Positions 6,281 through 12,111 of a stretch of 12,111 nucleotides of DNA are shown piece by piece. The notes beneath the pieces were generated by a model. It was given only the letters and a program-made list of their open reading frames with translations, was not told the DNA's origin and ran no database searches. Source of the stretch: Clostridiaceae bacterium. Lineage in GTDB: Bacteria; Bacillota; Clostridia; DSM-8532. The DNA lies in the NCBI GenBank assembly GCA_012842645.1, contig DUSJ01000035.1, positions 1-12,111 on the forward strand. Direction: 5' to 3'. Each line of letters opens with the position of its first letter. The stretch's first letter is position 1. The position numbers and the translations under genes are program-made.

Positions 6281-8281
6281 TTGATTGGAACTGTTTTAGG
6301 AAATAGATATGAGATACTGAGCGAAATCGGAAGCGGCGGAATGGCCAGGGTTTACAAGGCCAAGGATCGTTTTCTCCAGAGGATTGTCGCCATTAAAGTT
6401 TTAAAAGACGAATTTCGTGAAGATACCGAATTTTTAAAGAGGTTCGATACCGAAGCCCAGGCAGCGGCAAGCCTGACCCATCCTAATATTGTCCAGATAT
6501 ATGATGTAGGTTGTGATAATAACTGTTACTATATAGTGATGGAATACGTCGACGGCATTACCCTGAAGGAATATATAGCCAACAAAGGCTCGCTTAACTG
6601 GAAGGAAGCTGTCGATATATCCGTCCAGATCTGCAATGCCCTGTCAAAAGCTCACAGCAGGAATATCATCCACCGTGACATAAAGCCCAGTAATATACTG
6701 ATGACCTCTGACGGCGTGGTGAAAGTAGTTGATTTCGGCATAGCCTACTCGATTTCCAGCGAGACCATAACGATGAGAATTGATACCATCGGATCAGTGC
6801 ATTACTCCTCCCCCGAACAGGTAAGAGGAGGTTATACGGATGCCCAGTCCGACATATACTCAGTGGGGGTAACCATGTTCGAAATGGTTACCGGCGAGCT
6901 CCCATTCGATGGCGAGACGCCGGTTGCAGTTGCCCTGAAGCACCTGCAGGACATGCCCCCTGTTCCTTCGTCCATTAAGAAAGACATTCCAAAAGCGCTT
7001 GATGAAATAATCCTGACAGCTATGGCAAAAAGCAGGCAGGACAGGTATCCCAATGTTACAGAGCTTATAAATGATCTTGAAAACCTGAGGTACAGGCACA
7101 ACACCACCGAGATCGTGGTGCCGAATATTAAACGTGACGGCAGGTATGATACCAGGAAACTTGAAAAACCGGTGGAACTGGAACTGGAAGAAGATTTGGA
7201 TATGGGAAGTAAGGAAAAATCATCAAAAACGGTAAAAAGCAAAAAAAGCGGTGAAAGCAGAAGCCGGGCTATTATAATGCCGGTAATCTACATCCTTTTG
7301 ATCGCAACTATTCTGGGGAGTATTTACTACTTCGTGAAAATGATCATAGACGAGTTTACCAAAGAATATAACAACGCTCCCCAGGAAATCACATTGGGTA
7401 GTTATGTAAACCGCCATATAGATGATGTGAAGAGGGAACTTGAGCAAAACGGCATGGACATCCAGCGGGACGTTGAAATAGTATATGAACCAAACGATGT
7501 GTTTGAAGAGAACTATATAATTTCACAGGCTCCTGCGGTCGGCAGCACTATGAAGCTTGGAGGATACACGAAACTGAAACTTGTAGTGAGCCAGGGTGCA
7601 GAGATGGTCACCATCCCGAGCGTGGCGATGCAGGACCATACAACCATGTATTTCCGACTAAAGGATGAACTTGGGCTTGATGTGACAGAAGTAGCCGAAC
7701 ATAACGAGGAAATAGGCATGGGGCTATGCATAAGGACCGAACCTGAGGCATTTTCGTCGGTGAAAAAGGGGTCAAAGATAACACTGTACTGGAGCCTGGG
7801 ACCTGAAAAAGAACAGGTGGTCGTCCCCAACCTGATAGGGGATGATTATGAAACTGCCGTAAAGAAGCTGATGGAAGCCAAGCTCAAGGTGGGAGAAACC
7901 TTCCCGGCTGACCGCGAAGGACACCAGGGAGTAATCGAGGACCAGTCGCCCAAACCGGGAGAAACTGTGGAGGAAGATACCGCGGTTGTGCTGTTCTTTA
8001 AGGAAGAAGTGGAAGAACCGGGAGATAATACTCCCGTTGAGGAAGGAATAAACAAAACGATAACCGTTAACCTCCCGCAGGGAGTTAACTTTGATGAAAC
8101 CGTAAGGTTAAGGATCTACGTCGTTAACAATCTGACAGGAGAAGAGAACATGGTCAGGTACTTATCGCATGTTCCTCTGACCGATTTCCCGATGTCTGTC
8201 ATTGTAACGATACCGACCGAGGGACAGTATACGGTGAGAGCCTTCGTCAATGAGCATCTTGTTTATGAAAACACGTTTTAA
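6281..8281 (+). CDS. prkC: PASTA-domain Ser/Thr protein kinase PrkC (StkP/PknB family)
   Basis: A single-pass membrane eukaryotic-type kinase, 666 residues, that senses cell-wall fragments or lipid II outside and phosphorylates division, cell-wall and translation proteins inside. The kinase domain spans about residues 10-270: glycine loop GSGGMARVYKA (17-27), K39 in AIKVL, E58 in the C helix, HRDIKPSN (131-138; D133 catalytic), DFG at 151-153, a Thr-rich activation loop and SPEQ (177-180). A basic/acidic linker (about 275-328) leads to one membrane helix at 330-352. Outside are three PASTA-like repeats: 368-440, 442-509 and 512-575. The third is the clearest (VVVPNLIGDDYETA...). Residues 588-666 form an extra beta-rich domain. 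The start is TTG 6281, with AAAGGGGTG 7-8 bases upstream; the protein begins directly with the standard N-terminus (LGNRYEIL). Confidence 0.96.
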   Translation: MIGTVLGNRYEILSEIGSGGMARVYKAKDRFLQRIVAIKVLKDEFREDTEFLKRFDTEAQAAASLTHPNIVQIYDVGCDNNCYYIVMEYVDGITLKEYIANKGSLNWKEAVDISVQICNALSKAHSRNIIHRDIKPSNILMTSDGVVKVVDFGIAYSISSETITMRIDTIGSVHYSSPEQVRGGYTDAQSDIYSVGVTMFEMVTGELPFDGETPVAVALKHLQDMPPVPSSIKKDIPKALDEIILTAMAKSRQDRYPNVTELINDLENLRYRHNTTEIVVPNIKRDGRYDTRKLEKPVELELEEDLDMGSKEKSSKTVKSKKSGESRSRAIIMPVIYILLIATILGSIYYFVKMIIDEFTKEYNNAPQEITLGSYVNRHIDDVKRELEQNGMDIQRDVEIVYEPNDVFEENYIISQAPAVGSTMKLGGYTKLKLVVSQGAEMVTIPSVAMQDHTTMYFRLKDELGLDVTEVAEHNEEIGMGLCIRTEPEAFSSVKKGSKITLYWSLGPEKEQVVVPNLIGDDYETAVKKLMEAKLKVGETFPADREGHQGVIEDQSPKPGETVEEDTAVVLFFKEEVEEPGDNTPVEEGINKTITVNLPQGVNFDETVRLRIYVVNNLTGEENMVRYLSHVPLTDFPMSVIVTIPTEGQYTVRAFVNEHLVYENTF

Positions 8282-8308
8282 CCGGTAAATTGGAGTGTGA
8301 TAATCAGC

Positions 8309-9241
8309 TTGCCTGAAGGAATAATCTTAAAAGGTGTCGGCGGTTTTTACAGCGTGCTGATGGGTGACGGCAGCCTGTCGGAGGATAAGTCTTCCGAAGG
8401 CAGCGCTCCTGCTTTATATACATGCAAGGCCAGGGGTATTCACAGGAAGGAAGAGCTTACGCCTCTTCCCGGTGACCGGGTCATATTCAGGATACTGGAT
8501 GAGAAAAGCAAAACAGGATGCATTGACCGGATACTGGACAGGATCAATTTTTTCACAAGACCTGCGGTAGCCAATATCGACCAGCTGGCTATAGTGCTGG
8601 CGGTGACCAATCCTCAGCCTGACCTGATGCTCGTGGACAAGCTCCTGATAACCTGCCAGGTAAAGGGTATAAGGCCTTTGATAATAATAAACAAGATCGA
8701 CCTGGATACGGAGAACCAGGTTGAAGCTCTTAAAAAGGTGTATGATAAGACCGGGTTTACAGTGCTGCCCCTGACCAAGTTCAGTCCCGAAGCCTATGAC
8801 CTGCTCCACGGGGAACTGGCCGGTTATACTACTGCTTTCGCCGGGCAATCGGGGGTAGGGAAATCCACTATACTGAATATAGTTATGAATAATTGGCTGA
8901 TGGAAACAGGAGATATCAGCGAAAAGATACAGCGCGGAAAGCATACCACGCGTCATGTCCAGCTTTTCCGTCTCGATAAGGGCGGCTTTATCCTTGATAC
9001 GCCCGGATTCAGCGCTTATACCGTAACAGAAGTAAGCCATTTTGACCTCCAGGACTATTACCCCGAATTTGCCAAAGCCTCCGGCTCGTGCAGGTTCAAG
9101 GGATGCAGTCACACAAGCGAGCCTGACTGCGCTGTTAAAAACCTGTTTGAAAAGGGTAAAATAGATAAAGGGCGCTATATAAGGTATACCGAATTATACA
9201 GGGAACTTAAGGAAGCGTATGACAACAGGTACAGGAGATAG
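8309..9241 (+). CDS. rsgA: Ribosome small-subunit-dependent GTPase A (RsgA/YloQ/CpgA)
   Basis: RsgA is a cytoplasmic GTPase that helps mature the 30S subunit. Residues are numbered from TTG 8309 (310 residues). An N-terminal OB-fold (about 1-75) opens with PEGIILKGVGGFYSV, typical of the family. The GTPase motifs are circularly permuted: NKID (128-131) comes first, then GQSGVGKST (179-187), the GKHTTRH switch (210-216) and DTPGFS (230-235). A C-terminal zinc site is formed by C261, C266, H268 and C274. GTG 8297 is in frame, but the only nearby ribosome site, GGAG at 8292-8295, is one base away from it. TTG 8309, 13 bases from GGAG, restores the usual N-terminus. In B. subtilis this protein is a known PrkC substrate, so kinase and target are adjacent here. 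The gene ends 3 bases before rpe. Confidence 0.95.
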   Translation: MPEGIILKGVGGFYSVLMGDGSLSEDKSSEGSAPALYTCKARGIHRKEELTPLPGDRVIFRILDEKSKTGCIDRILDRINFFTRPAVANIDQLAIVLAVTNPQPDLMLVDKLLITCQVKGIRPLIIINKIDLDTENQVEALKKVYDKTGFTVLPLTKFSPEAYDLLHGELAGYTTAFAGQSGVGKSTILNIVMNNWLMETGDISEKIQRGKHTTRHVQLFRLDKGGFILDTPGFSAYTVTEVSHFDLQDYYPEFAKASGSCRFKGCSHTSEPDCAVKNLFEKGKIDKGRYIRYTELYRELKEAYDNRYRR

Positions 9242-9244
9242 AAC

Positions 9245-9898
9245 ATGATGAAGATTGCACCGTCGATACTTTCTGCGGATTTTTCCGCTCTCGGGGAGGA
9301 AATAAGGAAAATAGAGAGATCAGGAGCCGATATGGTCCATGTTGATGTAATGGACGGACATTTTGTTCCCAATATAACTATCGGCCCCCTGGTAGTGAGA
9401 TCCATCAGGCCGCTGACAAAGCTTCCCCTGGACGTCCACCTGATGATAACGAATCCTGATGAGTACCTCGAGGATTTTATAAAGGCCGGCGCTGATATAT
9501 TGACCATTCATGCCGAAACTGCGCAGCACCTGGACAGAACGGTATCCCATATCAGGCAGTTGGGCGCGAAGGTCGGCGTATCCCTGAATCCATCAACTCC
9601 AGAAAGCGTTCTTGAATATGTTCTCGACAAGTTGGATATGGTGCTGATAATGACAGTCAACCCGGGCTTCGGTGGACAGGCCTTTATCAAAGACATGCTC
9701 AGGAAAATATCGAGGACGAAAGAAATGATCATGAAAAGAGGCCTTTCTGTCGAGATCGAGGTTGACGGCGGGATAAACGAAGACACCATTGCGCTCGTGT
9801 CAAAGGCAGGAGCGGGTATAGCCGTAACGGGTTCTGCATTCTTTGCGCATAAAGATCCTGAAGCATTTGTAAAGCTTCTTAAATCATCTTCATTATAA
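9245..9898 (+). CDS. rpe: Ribulose-phosphate 3-epimerase
   Basis: Rpe interconverts D-ribulose 5-phosphate and D-xylulose 5-phosphate in the pentose phosphate pathway. The 217-residue protein is a TIM barrel of normal length. It begins with KIAPSILSADFSALG (3-17). The metal ligands are visible: H32 and D34 in VHVDVMDGHF, H65 in LDVHLMI and D174 in IEVDGGIN; D34 and D174 are the acid/base pair. The phosphate-binding loop NPGFGGQ (139-145) and VTGSAFF (194-200) are canonical, and the methionines lining the site (M36, M67, M136) are present. ATG 9245 has AGGAG at 9233-9237, 7 bases upstream; a second ATG follows directly at 9248. It lies 3 bases downstream of rsgA, the usual order in Gram-positive bacteria. 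A 140-base gap follows, with a perfect palindrome over the stop codon. Confidence 0.97.
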   Translation: MMKIAPSILSADFSALGEEIRKIERSGADMVHVDVMDGHFVPNITIGPLVVRSIRPLTKLPLDVHLMITNPDEYLEDFIKAGADILTIHAETAQHLDRTVSHIRQLGAKVGVSLNPSTPESVLEYVLDKLDMVLIMTVNPGFGGQAFIKDMLRKISRTKEMIMKRGLSVEIEVDGGINEDTIALVSKAGAGIAVTGSAFFAHKDPEAFVKLLKSSSL

Positions 9899-9902
9899 TG
9901 AA
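9889..9902. repeat. 14-base perfect palindrome over the rpe stop codon
   Basis: TTCATTATAATGAA reads the same on both strands and contains the rpe stop TAA at 9896-9898. It is AT rich and has no spacer. Immediately after it, GCACT (9904-9908) and AGTGC (9914-9918) form a second short stem with a 5-base loop. Neither has a T-tract, so I do not call a terminator; it could be a protein binding site or chance. Confidence 0.35.
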
Positions 9903-10038
9903 TGCACTGCAGAAGTGCCGTTTGCGGAAGGCGGTGTTCCCTACGCTACGTATGAATTCAACCTGCATGTCATCCCGAACGGAGCGAAGCGTAGTGAAGG
10001 ATCTCATATAAAGAATCCATAGGTATGGTAATGTAATA
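9899..10038. other. Intergenic gap between rpe and thiN
   Basis: A 140-base non-coding stretch interrupts an otherwise tightly packed operon. It holds a short stem (9904-9918), a 7-base inverted repeat CTACGCT/AGCGTAG (9941-9947 and 9988-9994) and the second dispersed-repeat copy. Only 32 bases separate the repeat from the thiN ATG. No clear -35/-10 pair and no strong ribosome site are visible. The repeat may have landed between two originally adjacent genes. Confidence 0.6.
9969..10006 (+). repeat. Dispersed intergenic repeat, copy 2 (long form)
   Basis: The segment runs GTCATCCCGAACGG, then AGCGAAGCGTAGTG, then AAGGATCTCA. It shares CCCGAA, GCGAAG and AAGGATCTCA, in order, with 3009-3035, plus extra bases in the middle. 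Together with copy 1 it looks like a member of a short mobile or REP-like intergenic repeat family. AGCGTAG at 9988-9994 is the right arm of a 7-base inverted repeat with CTACGCT at 9941-9947, so the unit may extend further left. Confidence 0.6.
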
Positions 10039-10677
10039 ATGAAAGTATTGATTGTCGGAAATGGAAACCTGTCCGATACCGGACTGCTTATAAAAAAATA
10101 CGAATGGGCCGATCTTGTTATCGCCGCGGACGGAGGAGCACGGTACTTGAATGAGTCAGGACTTGCTCCCCATGTCATGCTGGGCGATTTCGACTCGTTG
10201 CCCGAGCCGGTTCTTCGAAAGTTCGGGCAGGATGGTAAGATCGAAATCGTAGCATTTGAACCTGAGAAGGATTATACCGACATGGAACTGGCGATCGACC
10301 TGGCCCTCGAACGGGGAGCCTCGGAGATAGCTATCCTGGGAGCCAGCGGAACAAGACTGGATCACACAGTTTCGAATATCCACCTCCTTTACAAGATCCT
10401 GAAAAACGGCGCAAAAGGTCATATGGAAGATGAAAAAAACCGGATTTTCCTGATCGACAGATTTATTACACTAAACCGGGAGGACAGCCGGAAAGTTTCC
10501 CTGCTGCCGCTTCCCCCTCATGTAAAAGGCGTGACCACCACAGGCCTTTCCTATCCTCTGAGCGACGAGACCCTGTTTTTCGGGACGGGGCGGGGGATAA
10601 GCAATGAATTCTGTGCCGATAATGCGACTGTCACGATAAAAGAAGGGCTCCTTTTAATTTTTGTTTCAAAAGATTAG
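10039..10677 (+). CDS. thiN: Thiamine pyrophosphokinase
   Basis: ThiN transfers a pyrophosphate group from ATP to thiamine to make thiamine diphosphate, the cofactor of transketolase and pyruvate-converting enzymes. The protein is 212 residues, normal for bacteria. The family motifs are present: AADGGARYL (29-37), MLGDFDS (47-53), KDYTDMELA (77-85), GASGTRLDH (101-109) and RGISNEF (185-191). The last lies in the C-terminal beta domain that forms the thiamine site. The ATG at 10039 gives the expected N-terminus (MKVLIVGNG), but its ribosome site is weak: the nearest purine run is AGG at 10021-10023. The rpe-thiN order is common in Firmicutes, although here a 140-base repeat-bearing gap separates the two. 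No thiamine riboswitch (THI box) is visible upstream. Confidence 0.95.
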   Translation: MKVLIVGNGNLSDTGLLIKKYEWADLVIAADGGARYLNESGLAPHVMLGDFDSLPEPVLRKFGQDGKIEIVAFEPEKDYTDMELAIDLALERGASEIAILGASGTRLDHTVSNIHLLYKILKNGAKGHMEDEKNRIFLIDRFITLNREDSRKVSLLPLPPHVKGVTTTGLSYPLSDETLFFGTGRGISNEFCADNATVTIKEGLLLIFVSKD

Positions 10678-10794
10678 GAAATATTGTTTCTATTTTTAAA
10701 AAAGTGGTTTAAGATATAAACAAGACCATTTTCCACCCGCTGGAAGATCGTACCGGGAAATATAAATGAACCATGTAAGGAGAGAACAAGTATA
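10678..10794. promoter_or_regulatory. AT-rich leader before the acyl-CoA synthetase gene
   Basis: A 117-base gap with the features expected of a promoter region but no clean consensus. TTGTTT at 10684-10689 is a possible -35, yet TAAGAT (10710-10715) and TATAAA (10715-10720) lie 20 and 25 bases away, both too far for a good sigma-A site. A weak 5-base stem, TTCCA/TGGAA, sits near 10730-10745. No intrinsic terminator for thiN is evident. The ribosome site AAGGAG is at 10777-10782. Confidence 0.3.
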
Positions 10795-10795
10795 A
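10766..10795 (+). other. Possible 9-codon leader ORF ending in TAATG
   Basis: ATG at 10766 opens a mini reading frame, MNHVREQV, that includes the AAGGAG ribosome site of the following gene. Its TAA stop shares one base with the ATG at 10795. Such TAATG junctions allow ribosomes to restart. No strong ribosome site precedes it (GGGA at 10755-10758), so it may be chance. Confidence 0.2.
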
Positions 10796-12111
10796 TGCGT
10801 AACAAGAACTACCCGTTATATGAGACGACTGTTTTCGAAGACTTTAGGATAATGACAGAAAATGTTGCCAAAAAATATCCTGACAGGGTTGCTTTTTCCT
10901 ATAAAAAAGACCCTCGTGATACCGAAACAGTAAAAGTGACCTACAGCGAGGCAAGGGATTTTATCAGGGATATAGGGACCGAACTGATATCGATGGGATT
11001 CCGTGACAAACACGTGGCGCTGACAGGCGAAACATCATATGAATGGATCAGCTCGTACTTCAGCCTGATGTCCGTCGGCGCCGTCGTGGTGCCTATAGAT
11101 AAAGATCTTCCTGCCGATGACATTATTGGCATCATGAATTTTGCGGAATGCGAAGCAGTCCTGTACAGCCCCCTGGTTGAAGACAAGATCGATCAGATCC
11201 GGGAGAAGGTTCCTACGCTGAAGAGTTTCGTCTGCCTTGGCAGGACGGATAAGGATTACTCAGTCAGCATCCATGATGTTGCAAAACAAGGCGGGGAAAA
11301 ATACAGAAACGGAGACAATTCCTATTATGACTACAAGATAGATACCGAAAGAATGGCAACCATAGTATTTACATCGGGCACGACAGGGAAAGGCAAAGGC
11401 GTTATGCTGTCACAGAAAAATATAGTGTCTGACACGACACAGGGCATGTATCTATTTGCCATTACCCCAAAGACCATGAGCGTGCTTCCGCCCCATCATA
11501 CATATGGCTCGACGGTAAATTTTGTGGGACACTTTGCCCAGGGGTCGGAAATATACATCTCCAGCGGCCTTAAATACTTTATGAATGAAGTAAAGGAACA
11601 AAAGCCGCAGCATCTGGTTTTGGTGCCCCTCTTTGTGGAAACCATGCACAAAAGGATATGGCAGAATGCTGAAAAGACCGGTAAGGCCGGCCTGCTGCGC
11701 AAGATGATTAAATTGAGCAACCTGTTGAGAAAATGCGGCATAGATCTGCGCAGGAAACTGTTTAAGAGCATCCACGACAACTTTGGCGGGAAGCTTGAAA
11801 TGATCATATGCGGCGGAGCAAGCCTTAACCAGGACATCATAGATTTCTTCGAAGCCATCGGCATAACAATATTGAACGGTTATGGAATAACGGAATGCGC
11901 TCCCCTGGTATCATGCAACAGGAACAAGTATCAGAAGAAGGGCAGCGTCGGTATCCCCATATTGGGTGAACAGATAAAAATAAGGGATCCTGACGAAAAC
12001 GGCGAGGGTGAGATCTGTGTAAAGGGCCCCAACGTCATGCTTGGATACTATAAAGACCCTGAGGCTACTGCCCAGGCGTTTGACGAGGAAGGTTATTTCA
12101 GGACAGGCGAT
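10795..12111 (+). CDS. AMP-forming acyl-CoA synthetase (long-chain fatty acid--CoA ligase-like), 3' truncated by the window
   Basis: The gene runs off the right edge; 439 residues are visible of a family usually 550 or more. It belongs to the ANL adenylating enzymes, which make an acyl-AMP from a carboxylate and ATP and then pass the acyl group to CoA or a carrier. The ATP loop is FTSGTTGKGKGVMLS (192-206), with K201 in the catalytic position and G in place of the usual P. NGYGITE (361-367) is the adenine-binding A5 motif, and GEGEICVKGPNVMLGYY near the right edge and the final TGD (437-439) belong to motif A7. The hinge and C-terminal domain are outside. The sequence most resembles long-chain or medium-chain acyl-CoA ligases; chain length cannot be told. 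ATG 10795 has AAGGAG 12 bases upstream, a long spacing. No signal peptide is visible. Confidence 0.88.
   Translation, partial: MRNKNYPLYETTVFEDFRIMTENVAKKYPDRVAFSYKKDPRDTETVKVTYSEARDFIRDIGTELISMGFRDKHVALTGETSYEWISSYFSLMSVGAVVVPIDKDLPADDIIGIMNFAECEAVLYSPLVEDKIDQIREKVPTLKSFVCLGRTDKDYSVSIHDVAKQGGEKYRNGDNSYYDYKIDTERMATIVFTSGTTGKGKGVMLSQKNIVSDTTQGMYLFAITPKTMSVLPPHHTYGSTVNFVGHFAQGSEIYISSGLKYFMNEVKEQKPQHLVLVPLFVETMHKRIWQNAEKTGKAGLLRKMIKLSNLLRKCGIDLRRKLFKSIHDNFGGKLEMIICGGASLNQDIIDFFEAIGITILNGYGITECAPLVSCNRNKYQKKGSVGIPILGEQIKIRDPDENGEGEICVKGPNVMLGYYKDPEATAQAFDEEGYFRTGD

Noticed and set aside
8414..9112. Long open frame of 232 codons on the - strand inside rsgA
   Set aside because: It lies wholly opposite a gene with complete GTPase motifs, has no recognisable domain, and reflects codon bias of the + strand gene.
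9941..9994. Inverted repeat CTACGCT/AGCGTAG as insertion-sequence ends
   Set aside because: Only 7 bases long with about 40 bases between, no transposase and no visible target duplication; kept only as a note on the repeat.
9899..10038. Thiamine (THI box) riboswitch before thiN
   Set aside because: The conserved CTGAGA and ACCTG-type core in the right arrangement is not present; the lone ACCTGCATG at 9961 lacks its partner elements.
10660..10705. Possible terminator after thiN (CTTTT/AAAAG and GGAAA/TTTC stems with T-rich stretches)
   Set aside because: The stems are 4-5 AT pairs with no GC-rich core, too weak for an intrinsic terminator.

Overview
The window is an ordinary-looking chromosomal segment of an anaerobic Firmicute, most likely a member of the Clostridia. 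The base composition is moderate, Shine-Dalgarno sites are purine rich, and several starts are TTG. The gene order is typical of Gram-positive bacteria: rbgA-rnhB-(FliK-like)-(FlhB-like), then rlmN-prpC-prkC-rsgA-rpe-thiN. Every gene is on the + strand and most neighbours overlap or lie within 40 bases, so much of the window probably behaves as one or two long operons.

Region 1 (1-2973) holds the 3' end of the ribosome-assembly GTPase gene rbgA, overlapped by rnhB (RNase HII). After it comes a pair that matches Bacillus subtilis ylqG-ylqH by position and architecture: a 534-residue protein with a FliK-like C-terminal domain, and a 101-residue soluble protein equivalent to the C-terminal cytoplasmic tail of the flagellar export protein FlhB. 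Region 2 (2974-3112) is a short intergenic stretch with a dispersed-repeat-like segment and a hairpin. Region 3 (3113-4453) has a YraN-type nuclease-fold protein and a cytoplasmic M19 dipeptidase.

Region 4 (4466-9898) is the conserved translation and signalling block: the 23S rRNA/tRNA methyltransferase RlmN, a PP2C phosphatase, a membrane Ser/Thr kinase with three extracellular PASTA-like repeats and an extra C-terminal domain, the circularly permuted ribosome GTPase RsgA, and ribulose-phosphate 3-epimerase. The phosphatase, kinase and probably RsgA all use TTG starts. Region 5 (9899-10038) is a non-coding gap with a second copy of the dispersed repeat, followed by thiN (thiamine pyrophosphokinase). 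Region 6 (10678-12111) has an AT-rich leader, then an AMP-forming acyl-CoA synthetase gene that runs off the right edge.

Together the genes cover ribosome assembly and modification (RbgA, RlmN, RsgA), nucleic-acid maintenance (RNase HII, YraN), cell-envelope signalling by reversible phosphorylation (PrpC/PrkC), central metabolism (Rpe) and cofactor or lipid metabolism (ThiN, acyl-CoA synthetase). I see no rRNA, tRNA, CRISPR array, intact insertion sequence or prophage. I found no convincing new multi-gene system. The least understood parts are the stand-alone FliK-like/FlhB-tail-like pair, the unassigned C-terminal domain of the kinase, and the intergenic repeat found in both gene-poor gaps.
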